Shown one piece after another: positions 1-6,711 of a stretch of 11,947 bases of DNA; position 1 is the stretch's first letter, and the number at the start of each line of letters is the position of its first letter. Made by a program: the position numbers and the translations under genes. The DNA lies in NCBI GenBank assembly GCA_002404345.1, contig DHJN01000253.1, forward strand, positions 1-11,947. The letters are read 5' to 3'. Origin of the DNA: Actinobacteria bacterium UBA4719 (GTDB lineage Bacteria > Actinomycetota > Actinomycetes > Actinomycetales > Dermatophilaceae). The notes below the pieces were generated by a model. It was not told the DNA's origin. It made no database searches and saw nothing but the letters and a program-made list of their open reading frames with translations.

Positions 1-41
1 CCGCGGGCCGCGGCCGCGCGGGCACCCTGTCGCGACCGCAA

Positions 42-70
42 GGCAGGCGTCCGCAGTGTAGAGGCCTGCC
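42..70 (-). terminator. Possible hairpin downstream of the TOBE gene
   Basis: Perfect 7-bp arms GGCAGGC (42-48) and GCCTGCC (64-70) enclose a 15-nt loop, starting 34 nt past the stop of the minus-strand HTH-TOBE gene. There is no T run after it, so it could only be an actinobacterial-style hairpin terminator without a U tract. The loop is long and chance is a real alternative in DNA this rich in G and C. The rest of 1-103 shows no gene. Confidence 0.2.
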
Positions 71-103
71 CGTCTGGTGGTCGGTCGGTGGATTTGCGGG
101 CGG

Positions 104-514
104 TTAAGGATGGGCGGGCACTTCGATGACCACGTTGGTGGACTTCACCGATGCGAAGGCAAGCACGCCTGGCTCGAGCTGCAGCTCGTCGGCTGCCTCA
201 CGGCTCATCAAGGACACGATGCGGTGCGGGCCGGCCTGGATCTCAACCTGGGCCATCACGGTGTCGCGGATCACCCGGGTGACCAGACCGACGAACCGGT
301 TGCGCGCCGACTCCGAGACCACCGGCCGCGGTTCGGGTCGCTCGGAAGAGGCGGCCAGCTCGGTGGCAAACCGGGCCAGGACCGAGCCTTCGATGCTCCG
401 GCGGCCGGACACGTCGGTGGTGGTAGCGACGCGACCGCTGTCCGCCCACCGGCGCACCGTGTCGTCGCTCACGCCGAGCAGGTCGGCAGCTTCACGGATA
501 CGGAAGATTGGCAC
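104..514 (-). CDS. Helix-turn-helix protein with TOBE (Mop-like) molybdate-binding domain
   Basis: A 136-residue protein of two domains. Residues 4-50 (FRIREAADLLGVSDDTVRRW, then a basic wing and GRRSI) are a BldC/excisionase-like MerR-type DNA-binding helix-turn-helix. Residues 69-133 (SARNRFVGLVTRV, then QAGPHRIVSLMSREAADELQL and KSTNVVIEV) match the TOBE/Mop fold that binds molybdate or tungstate oxyanions as oligomers. This arrangement is common in actinobacteria, often beside modABC transporters, so it may regulate molybdate uptake or store molybdate; no modABC gene is visible here. The start is GTG: an in-frame TAG lies 12 nt upstream and no earlier start exists. No clear Shine-Dalgarno precedes it. 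The gene is divergent from the CYTH-like gene, with 166 nt between them. The domain call is firm; the target is inferred. Confidence 0.85.
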   Translation of the reverse strand: MPIFRIREAADLLGVSDDTVRRWADSGRVATTTDVSGRRSIEGSVLARFATELAASSERPEPRPVVSESARNRFVGLVTRVIRDTVMAQVEIQAGPHRIVSLMSREAADELQLEPGVLAFASVKSTNVVIEVPAHP

Positions 515-680
515 AACCGAAATCTACCCGCACCTGCGACATAAGAACACCTATTGACCGGTATTCACGGAAAAGCAAGGCCTGCGCGTCAGAGATTGCG
601 GTGATGCTTGCGGTGACGTTCAACAAGGGCCGACCTCTTGCGGGCCATCCTTCACTCGCGGCGGCTAAAGTGTCGCCATC
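515..680. promoter_or_regulatory. Divergent intergenic region
   Basis: This 166-nt gap separates the minus-strand HTH-TOBE gene from the plus-strand CYTH-like gene and must hold both promoters. The part at 540-580 is poorer in G and C than its surroundings. On the plus strand a TAAAGT hexamer at 666-671 could be a -10 element only 9 nt before the ATG at 681, which would give a nearly leaderless transcript, but I see no matching -35. I found no convincing inverted repeat. Confidence 0.35.
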
Positions 681-1289
681 ATGACCAGTCCGACCCGAGC
701 ACTGGAGGCGGCCGACAAGGGCCCGCTTGAGATCGGCGCGATTGTGGCCGGTCTTTCTGCTCACTACTCAGTGTCGACCGGTGCGAAACGGCTCGTCCGC
801 CGCACCCGACTCGACACTTTCGACCGGCGGTTACGTGCGGCGGGTCTCACCCTCGAGCATCAGATCGCGGCCTCCGGGGAGCGCCTGGTACTCGTTCGAA
901 AGGCGGCGCCTTCGACACTGCTGGTGCTCGTGAACGACCTGCGATGGCCGGCGCTGGTCAACGTACTACCGTCCGGTCCGGTCCGGAACGCGATCGCTCC
1001 CGTGACTGGCATCCGCGCGTTGATAGTGGTCTCGGACGAGAGACGGCGCATACAGCAGGTGGAGCTTCACAACAAGAATGGAAAGACCGTGGCTCGCCTC
1101 GAGCTGGACGAACCGGCTTCCGCGGCCGCCTCGCCGGCCCCGCTCAGGGTGCACACGTTGCGTGGGTACGAAGAACAGGCACGACGGGCTGATCGTCTCC
1201 TTGTCGGTCTCGGACTGCGTCCGGTCGAGCACGATGAGGATCGCGAGCCCAAGCCAGCATCGCCGACGTCCGGCATGGACCGCGCGTAA
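681..1289 (+). CDS. CYTH-like domain protein, probably the detached N-terminal part of a CYTH-CHAD protein
   Basis: This 202-residue frame resembles the N-terminal half of actinobacterial CYTH-CHAD proteins. The segment RLDTFDRRLRAAGLTLEH (about residues 43-60) corresponds to the conserved 'YyDTpdlrL...gltLR' stretch of CYTH triphosphatase folds. The usual ExExK metal and triphosphate-binding motif at the N terminus is not present, so catalysis of polyphosphate or triphosphate hydrolysis is doubtful. The frame ends at TAA (1287-1289), and the CHAD domain resumes in the same frame 9 nt later. In relatives known to me these two domains are one chain of roughly 500 residues, so the stop may be a nonsense mutation; two separately translated genes are the alternative. 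The Shine-Dalgarno before ATG 681 is weak. Confidence 0.6.
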   Translation: MTSPTRALEAADKGPLEIGAIVAGLSAHYSVSTGAKRLVRRTRLDTFDRRLRAAGLTLEHQIAASGERLVLVRKAAPSTLLVLVNDLRWPALVNVLPSGPVRNAIAPVTGIRALIVVSDERRRIQQVELHNKNGKTVARLELDEPASAAASPAPLRVHTLRGYEEQARRADRLLVGLGLRPVEHDEDREPKPASPTSGMDRA

Positions 1290-1298
1290 CCAGCAAGA

Positions 1299-2194
1299 GT
1301 GCTCCTGACGACGGCGCTGAGCGAATTTCTCGCGACGATGCGTGAGAATCTTCCGGGTCTTCTCGATGACGTGGACACTGAGTTCTTGCACGACTTCCGG
1401 GTCGCGGTGCGACGGACCCGATCGACCCTCAAACTGGGGCGACCGGCCTTGCCCGACGTGATGCGACACAGGTGGGAGCCGGCTTTCAAGTGGCTGGGCG
1501 ACATGACGACGCCGGTCCGGGACCTGGACGTCTACGAGCTGGACATGCCCACGATGGCGGGCTGGCTGGTGTCGGCGGACGCCGTTGACCTCGAACCCCT
1601 GGCGAGGCATCTGCGAATCCGGCGGACGGCCGAACGCCGTGTGCTGGTGCGGGGGCTGAGGTCCGCCAGGTTCCGGCGGCTGGTCACGGGGTGGGGGAAG
1701 AGCTCACCCGGCTCGTGGTCACGCCGGACGACGCGGACCGAGAACATCTTTCGGCAGGTCGGTTGGCCGACGACAGCGTCTCTCGGGTGTACCGGCGAGT
1801 GGCGCATGGCGGTGCCGCGATCGGGGCCGACTCGCCGGCCGAGGACCTGCACGGGCTGCGGAAGCGCTGCAAGGAGCTGCGTTACGCACTGGAGGTTTTC
1901 GCCCCGGTCGTTGACGAAGGCGCCCGCAAGCGCACAGTCGGCGACCTCAAGGGCTTGCAGGACGTCCTGGGCCGCTTTCAAGACTCCGAGGTGCAACGCG
2001 GGGCACTGCGCGGGTTCGCCGAGGAGATGATGGCCGACGGGACGTCCGCCGGGGCGGTGCTGGCCATGGGCGAGCTGATCGGTCACCTCGACGCCGAGCA
2101 GGACCGGGCCCGCCGTGAGTTCGACGTCGCGTTCGCCCGCTTCACCCGGCCGTCCAGCCTCCAGCTGATGCACCGGCTCGGGGTGAGGCGATGA
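1299..2194 (+). pseudogene. CHAD-domain (polyphosphate-binding) protein, interrupted by a frameshift
   Basis: CHAD domains are helical bundles with basic faces that bind polyphosphate and target proteins to polyphosphate granules. The first CHAD motif, HDFRVAVRRTRS, is near residues 31-42 from GTG 1299. The second, LHGLRKRCKELRYALEVF, is encoded at about 1849-1902, but in a different frame. The first half is read in the frame of 1299 and the second in the frame of 1691. The change is a -1 shift at TGGGGGAAG (1692-1700): one extra G would restore ...TGWGEELTRL.... The second frame ends in TGA at 2192-2194, overlapping the parA ATG in ATGA, so that end is clearly the native one. A lost G in a homopolymer, a sequencing error or slippage would all explain it. 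The GTG at 1691 could start a shorter C-terminal product. Confidence 0.7.
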
Positions 2195-3006
2195 AGGTCC
2201 TGGCGACATACAACATCAAGGGTGGCGTCGGGAAGACCTCGACGGCGGTGAACCTGGCTTACCTCGCCGCACGTGAGGGTCGGCGGACCTTGTTGTGGGA
2301 CCTCGATCCGCAAGCCGCTGCCACGTACCTTCTCCGGGTGCGACCGCGGGTCAAGGGCGGTGGGCATGCCTTGGTGACCCGTAAGCGTCCGATCGAGGCG
2401 GCACTGAAGGCAACTGACTTCGACAACCTGGACCTGCTGCCCGCCGACTTCAGCTACCGCAACATGGACCTTGAGCTCGATGACACCAAGAAGCGGACCC
2501 GGCGGTTGGGCCAGCTGCTGGACAGCGTCGCGGACGAGTACGACGTCGTCTTCCTGGACTGCCCGCCCAGTATCTCGCTGGTGTCCGAGAACGTCTTGCA
2601 CGCATCCGACACGCTACTGGTGCCGCTGATCCCGGCGACCCTGTCTCTGCGTACGTTTGACCAGCTGACCCGCTTCGTGGCCGACTCCCAGGGCAGTCGA
2701 CCTGAGGTGGTCGCCTTCTTCTCCATGGCTGACCGTCGCAAGCGCCTGCACAGGGACGTGATCGATGCGATCCCGAGGGACCGGACCCGGGTCGCCGACA
2801 CGGTGATTCCGGCACTTTCGATCATCGAACAGATGGCCGAGCACCGGGCGCCCGTCCCTGCCTTCGCGCCGACCAGCCGGGCGGCGCACTGCTACGAGCA
2901 GCTGTGGGCGGAGGTGCGTCCAACGTGCATCGCGTTGAAGACCGCAGCCATGGCCGCCACCCACGCCGCACCCAGGACAAAGCCGCCCACCACGTCGGAC
3001 AGGTAG
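2191..3006 (+). CDS. ParA/MinD-type deviant Walker ATPase
   Basis: A 271-residue ParA-family ATPase, which would bind nonspecific DNA or a surface in the ATP form and position a cargo. The deviant Walker A box KGGVGKTS is at residues 10-17 with the signature lysine K10. A' is WDLDPQ (36-41) and Walker B is VVFLDCPPS (119-127, D123). There is no N-terminal DNA-binding domain and no ParB gene beside it, so this is an orphan ParA, not a chromosome or plasmid segregation pair. Its ATG overlaps the CHAD stop in ATGA, which implies translational coupling. The neighbouring polyphosphate-binding CHAD domain suggests that polyphosphate granules are the cargo (inference). Family similarity ends near YEQLWAEVR; the last 30 or so residues are encoded antisense to PAP2 and look like read-through of a lost stop. 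Confidence 0.85.
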   Translation: MKVLATYNIKGGVGKTSTAVNLAYLAAREGRRTLLWDLDPQAAATYLLRVRPRVKGGGHALVTRKRPIEAALKATDFDNLDLLPADFSYRNMDLELDDTKKRTRRLGQLLDSVADEYDVVFLDCPPSISLVSENVLHASDTLLVPLIPATLSLRTFDQLTRFVADSQGSRPEVVAFFSMADRRKRLHRDVIDAIPRDRTRVADTVIPALSIIEQMAEHRAPVPAFAPTSRAAHCYEQLWAEVRPTCIALKTAAMAATHAAPRTKPPTTSDR

Positions 3007-3608
3007 TGGACGCCGAGAGCGATACGGGAGAAGCCGATCGCCAGGACCATGAACACCGCCAACGTGACCGCGACGCTCTGCCACGCTCCGTGCAGGATCG
3101 GCAGGAAGACGAGCAGCAGCACCGCGTACCCGACTATCGCGGCCTGGGCATGGCCACTGGGAAAGCTCAGACCGGACTCATGGGCGACCGGGTTGGTCAG
3201 GACCGGGCGTAGTCGATGGACCGCCGTCTTGACAACGGTGTTCAGCAGCGATGATCCGGCCGCCGTGATCACCACGAACATGGCCAGCCGGGGCAGTCGA
3301 CGCCAGAGTAACCAGACCACGACAACGGCCAGCGCGATCTGCCATGCCAGGGCTGACCCGGAGTCGCTGATCAGCTGCATCACGGCGACGAACCCCGGGT
3401 GAGTCACCGCGTAACCGTGCAAGCTGTCGCGCGCGCCGCTGTCGGCCCGCAGCAACGGCGCCCACTTGTCCTCCACCAGCAACAGCGTCAGCGCACCGGG
3501 GACCGCCACCAGTGCCAGCGCCACTGTGGACAGGACAGCTCGGGCACCACATGGGGTTGTCGGCTTGGCCGGTGACGGCGAGGACTGGGCAGGGTCAGTA
3601 CGAGTCAT
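2892..3608 (-). CDS. PAP2-family membrane phosphatase
   Basis: A 238-residue integral membrane phosphatase of the PAP2 / type-2 phosphatidic acid phosphatase superfamily, which removes phosphate from lipid phosphates such as phosphatidate or isoprenyl diphosphates. All three catalytic motifs are present: K127-x6-R134-P135 (in KTAVHRLRP), PSGH at 150-153, and SRIALGVHYLSD with R195, H201 and D205. Hydrophobic segments flank them, the first near residues 24-45. I chose ATG 3608; an upstream TTG at 3665 would add 19 residues unlike the family and lies inside the tiny reading frame before it. No Shine-Dalgarno is visible, so translation may be coupled to that small frame. The gene is the last of the minus-strand haem operon and overlaps the end of parA by 115 nt. 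Confidence 0.88.
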   Translation of the reverse strand: MTRTDPAQSSPSPAKPTTPCGARAVLSTVALALVAVPGALTLLLVEDKWAPLLRADSGARDSLHGYAVTHPGFVAVMQLISDSGSALAWQIALAVVVVWLLWRRLPRLAMFVVITAAGSSLLNTVVKTAVHRLRPVLTNPVAHESGLSFPSGHAQAAIVGYAVLLLVFLPILHGAWQSVAVTLAVFMVLAIGFSRIALGVHYLSDVVGGFVLGAAWVAAMAAVFNAMHVGRTSAHSCS

Positions 3609-3693
3609 GAGTCGGGGGATCGACCACCGGGTGTAGTTCGCGCTCAGCCTCGGGGTCGATCCCAATGGCGATCAGACGGTCGCGCACTGGCAT
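3595..3693 (-). CDS. Putative 32-residue small protein or leader peptide
   Basis: A short frame beginning MPVRDRLIAIGIDPEAER. Its ATG shares bases with the stop of the alpha-dioxygenase-like gene (TGATG), and GGAGG (3700-3704) stands 6 nt before it, an ideal Shine-Dalgarno. Its stop lies 14 nt inside the PAP2 gene, whose own start has no visible Shine-Dalgarno, so the likely role is to couple PAP2 translation to the gene upstream. The peptide is hydrophilic and acidic, with no signal or membrane segment. I do not recognise it. It may be only a coupling device. Confidence 0.4.
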   Translation of the reverse strand: MPVRDRLIAIGIDPEAERELHPVVDPPTHDSY

Positions 3694-5537
3694 CACTGAC
3701 CTCCGGCGTCGCGGTTCCAGATCGCGAAGGCATTACCAAGACCTGAGAGGTGGGGGAGCAGCTGCGGGCAATGCCGTAACAGCACGGTGATCATCGTGTT
3801 GTCGTTGATCCAGGACAAGCCCTCGCGCGTGTAGACCTTCTCGGTGAAGCTCTCGGTGAAGAAGCGGTCGCTGTTCAGGCGCCGAGACGCCATGAGGATG
3901 AATATGCGGAACGCTGTGTCGCTGAACGCGAAGCCCTCCGGACGATCCTCGGCGTACATGCCCGCAATGAGATCGACGCGGTCGAGCTGACCGTAGACGT
4001 CGCGCAGCTCGGCGGCCCACGCCTTGTTGCTGGTGATCTCCTCGAAGGACTCCGGTACCGGCAGGTGCAGCAGTCGGCGGAACTCCATGTAGCGCGGCAC
4101 CCCGAGCTCGCGGCAACGGAGGATGTCGGTGGACGCGAGGTCCATCAGCGCGCCGTTGTCGGGGCGCTTGAACGTCTGCAGGTACTTCGGGAAGTTGTGC
4201 AGCGTGACCAGGCCGGGATTCATCGTCCCGAACGTGTAGATCAGGTCGGCGAGGTCGTTGTCACGCAGCAGGTCGACCGTCGCTGGCCCGGTGAGCTTGT
4301 CGAACTCCATGGCACCCAGCGTCGGCTGATCGTCCTTGGCCGAACGGAAATCGAAGTGGTCCGGGATGAGCGGGTGCATGCGATAGACCGCGACGAACTC
4401 CTCGGTGAGCGCGTACGGCACACCGTAGTCCTCGGCGTGCGACCCGGGAATGCCGGAGACGACCTCGCTCGAGCTCAGGCGGCCGAAGACGTCGTGCAGC
4501 CTTTTGCCTGCCAGTCCGTACCAGTTCGCATGCAGTGCCGCGGCAGCCGTCGGATGGGCCGTGACCGCGGGTGTCCACTCGATGGTGTGGATCTTGGCCA
4601 GCAAGGCGGCGTTGATCAGGCGGGCGCGCTGGAACAGCTTCTCGTCGTCGAAGTCCGGATGCGCCTCGACGAGCATGTCGCAGATGCTGTTGTGTTCGAG
4701 CGCGAACAGCGTCTGCATCATGCCGACACCCAGCCAGAAACCCGGGATCAGCGTGGGATTCTGCGCCGGGTCCGAGGGGATCGGCGGGTGGCCGTTCTCC
4801 AGACGCAGCTTGCCGTCCTCGTGACTGCGGAGGAACTCCTGCTCGGGCAGGTTGTTCCCGTAGATCTGCGAGCCGTCCCACCAGTGTGTCTTGACGTTGA
4901 TGTACGTCGGCGGCCGGTCCGACTGCGGCGGGGAGGTCGGGTCGTCCGGTGTGCGCATCACCTTCATTGGTGGCGTCGGCCAGTCGTCGTCGGGATCGAG
5001 GGGCAGTACCCAAGGGTTGTCTGCGGGGCTGGTGCCGTGCTTGAACCAGTCGCGGATCATGAACTGCAACCAAGCCGCGATCAATGCGTTGCCGGCTGTG
5101 GCCGGAATGATCTCGTCGCGTGTCATCAGTCGACGGCTCACCACGCGCGGGTTGGGCTCGAGGATGTTCGCCTCGTCGGGCCACGTCGCCGTGAGGGGGA
5201 CGTTGCGCCCGAAGCGCGTTCCTGCCATCCCCATGTTCGGGTGGGCGAGATCATTCCAGCTTCCGTCGAACGAGCGCTCGGTGTCGAACTTCGGGTCGTG
5301 CGGGGGCGCTTCGGGTGCGTTCACCGCCGGCTCGCGCGAGGTGTCGTACAGGTTCCGCTCGCGCAGCGTGTTCCGGATGCCGATCAGGTCAAGCAGGCCC
5401 AGCGGCGTCGGCAGCTTGAACCAGCCGATGCGATGATCGACCTCCGACGTCAGCTTGTCGTAGACCTGCCAGAGCGGGTTCAAGCGGTACGGCTTGTCGG
5501 CGGTGCTGCCACCGCCATCAGACGTCGACTTGGTCAT
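3693..5537 (-). CDS. Animal-haem-peroxidase family protein, alpha-dioxygenase/cyclooxygenase-like
   Basis: A 614-residue member of the animal haem peroxidase superfamily, in the branch with plant fatty-acid alpha-dioxygenases and cyclooxygenases, which add O2 to fatty acids through a tyrosyl radical. VYRMHPLIPD carries Y385 (radical tyrosine position) and H388 (proximal haem ligand). FALEHN (278-283) and RELGVPRYMEFRR (476-488) are further family signatures. The distal site reads QFMIRDW (158-164), with R162 where alpha-dioxygenases and cyclooxygenases have the distal histidine. There is no signal peptide and the length is near that of plant alpha-dioxygenases (about 640). AAGGAGGAG (5545-5553) lies 7 nt before ATG 5537, and the first 20 nt overlap the catalase-like gene. 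Likely a lipid (per)oxygenase; the substrate is unknown. Confidence 0.85.
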   Translation of the reverse strand: MTKSTSDGGGSTADKPYRLNPLWQVYDKLTSEVDHRIGWFKLPTPLGLLDLIGIRNTLRERNLYDTSREPAVNAPEAPPHDPKFDTERSFDGSWNDLAHPNMGMAGTRFGRNVPLTATWPDEANILEPNPRVVSRRLMTRDEIIPATAGNALIAAWLQFMIRDWFKHGTSPADNPWVLPLDPDDDWPTPPMKVMRTPDDPTSPPQSDRPPTYINVKTHWWDGSQIYGNNLPEQEFLRSHEDGKLRLENGHPPIPSDPAQNPTLIPGFWLGVGMMQTLFALEHNSICDMLVEAHPDFDDEKLFQRARLINAALLAKIHTIEWTPAVTAHPTAAAALHANWYGLAGKRLHDVFGRLSSSEVVSGIPGSHAEDYGVPYALTEEFVAVYRMHPLIPDHFDFRSAKDDQPTLGAMEFDKLTGPATVDLLRDNDLADLIYTFGTMNPGLVTLHNFPKYLQTFKRPDNGALMDLASTDILRCRELGVPRYMEFRRLLHLPVPESFEEITSNKAWAAELRDVYGQLDRVDLIAGMYAEDRPEGFAFSDTAFRIFILMASRRLNSDRFFTESFTEKVYTREGLSWINDNTMITVLLRHCPQLLPHLSGLGNAFAIWNRDAGGQ

Positions 5538-6711
5538 CGGCGAACTCCTCCTTACCTGTCGGTTCGACGTGCTGCACGCCGTTCATCTGCTGCCGAGCGG
5601 CAGCCAGCTCTGCGTAGATCACCCGGCGCGCCCGGCTCTGGTTGCCGAGTGGGCGATGGTCCGGCACCGCGTGCCACGGGTTGTACGAGAGGACGTCGGC
5701 AAAGGCCAGCTGTGCCGGCGAGTCGAAAGTCTGCTGCGGGAGCCGCAGGGTCGCGACCGAGCGTGGCTTCGAGTGGCGCGTCGACCACACCACGCCCGCG
5801 TTCTCGATCGGCATGCGGCGAGGGTCGGTCTGCGTCTGGACAAGCAGGTCGAAGGTGACCTCGCCATGCGCGAGTGTGGCGGCCATCGCCTCGCGCAGGT
5901 AGCTGGGTCCAGGTCGTCGTGGCACCTTCAGCTGCGGGAACGGCCGGGGCACGAAGCGGTACTGCATCGCCTGACCCGGACCGAGCAGGCAGGGCACGCA
6001 ACTCCAGTACGACACCTGTAGCGGGCTTGCCGCAGTCTTCGCGTAGAGGCCCTGCATGATCAGGTCGCACAGATGCGTGTGGCTGGGGCGGATGAAGTAC
6101 AGCAAGGGCGTGCCGTTGCCTATCTCGCTTTGGAGAATCGCGTTCTGCACCAGGTCCGGCGTGGTGAATGTCGGCGCGCTGATGCCGAGGAAGTCCTGGG
6201 TAGCACCTTCGTCCGGCAGCAGCTTGGGTCCGGGAACGCCCATGACCTTGACGCCCAGGCTCATGATCGCGTTGTCGTGCATGTCGGATGGTGCGAGAGG
6301 ACCCGGTCCGGCGAACCGTACCCATGCCGGGTATTCCGCGGGCTCGGCGAACAGCCCGTGGCACAGCTCGGACGGTATGTCGGCGCGCACGCTCAGCTCG
6401 CCGCGTACGACACCGAAGGTCTTGGTGTTACCGGCGCGTTCGACGTGTTCGTGGTGGGGATAGGTGTGCTGGAGGAATCTCGTCATACGCTCGACGATCT
6501 CGTCGGTGATGCGCTCTTCGTCCGGCAGGACGCGCTCCGCGGCGAGCGCGAGCCCGTCGTCCGGCAACCGGTGCCGGACGACCCACTGCACGAGTGCCTG
6601 TACCGGCGGTCGCACGAGCAGGTCGACGGCCGGCCTGACGTAGGGATCGATGCGACGCTCCATCCAAAACAGCCGTACAAGCACGTCGTTGACGATCCGG
6701 TCGAGCCTCAC
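5518..6711 (-). CDS. Catalase-like haem protein, possibly allene-oxide-synthase-like
   Basis: A protein of about 397 residues with the catalase core fold. Positions here count from the alternative GTG at 6726. Visible stretches are NTKTFGVVRGEL (100-111), AEYPAWVRFAGPGP (130-143), TQDFLGISAPTFTTPD (176-191) and LSYNPWHAVPDHRPLG (346-361). Aligned by eye to true catalase, the distal histidine position is R97, the distal asparagine is S183, and the proximal tyrosine is kept as Y348, so ordinary H2O2 dismutation is unlikely. Such proteins include coral and cyanobacterial allene oxide synthases, which rearrange fatty-acid hydroperoxides. Next to a dioxygenase-like gene, hydroperoxide metabolism is the best inference. 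GTG 6711 forms a GTGA overlap with the DyP stop and is preferred over GTG 6726. The N-terminal 50 residues are amphipathic and may touch the membrane. Confidence 0.8.
   Translation of the reverse strand: MRLDRIVNDVLVRLFWMERRIDPYVRPAVDLLVRPPVQALVQWVVRHRLPDDGLALAAERVLPDEERITDEIVERMTRFLQHTYPHHEHVERAGNTKTFGVVRGELSVRADIPSELCHGLFAEPAEYPAWVRFAGPGPLAPSDMHDNAIMSLGVKVMGVPGPKLLPDEGATQDFLGISAPTFTTPDLVQNAILQSEIGNGTPLLYFIRPSHTHLCDLIMQGLYAKTAASPLQVSYWSCVPCLLGPGQAMQYRFVPRPFPQLKVPRRPGPSYLREAMAATLAHGEVTFDLLVQTQTDPRRMPIENAGVVWSTRHSKPRSVATLRLPQQTFDSPAQLAFADVLSYNPWHAVPDHRPLGNQSRARRVIYAELAAARQQMNGVQHVEPTGKEEFADDQVDV

Noticed and set aside
77..557. Plus-strand frames over the left-most gene
   Set aside because: They are antisense to the HTH-TOBE gene, which has clear domains on the minus strand.
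1692..1700. Programmed -1 frameshift site
   Set aside because: The G run allows slippage but the heptamer does not fit X-XXY-YYZ in the incoming frame and no clear stimulatory hairpin was seen; mutation or sequencing error is simpler.
3609..3665. TTG start giving PAP2 19 more residues
   Set aside because: The added residues are not PAP2-like and lie over the tiny frame with a good Shine-Dalgarno; ATG 3608 is preferred.
4065..5858. A 597-codon open frame on the plus strand
   Set aside because: It lies antisense to the dioxygenase-like and catalase-like genes, has low-complexity Arg/Val-rich sequence with no family motif, and is the expected shadow of high-GC coding DNA.
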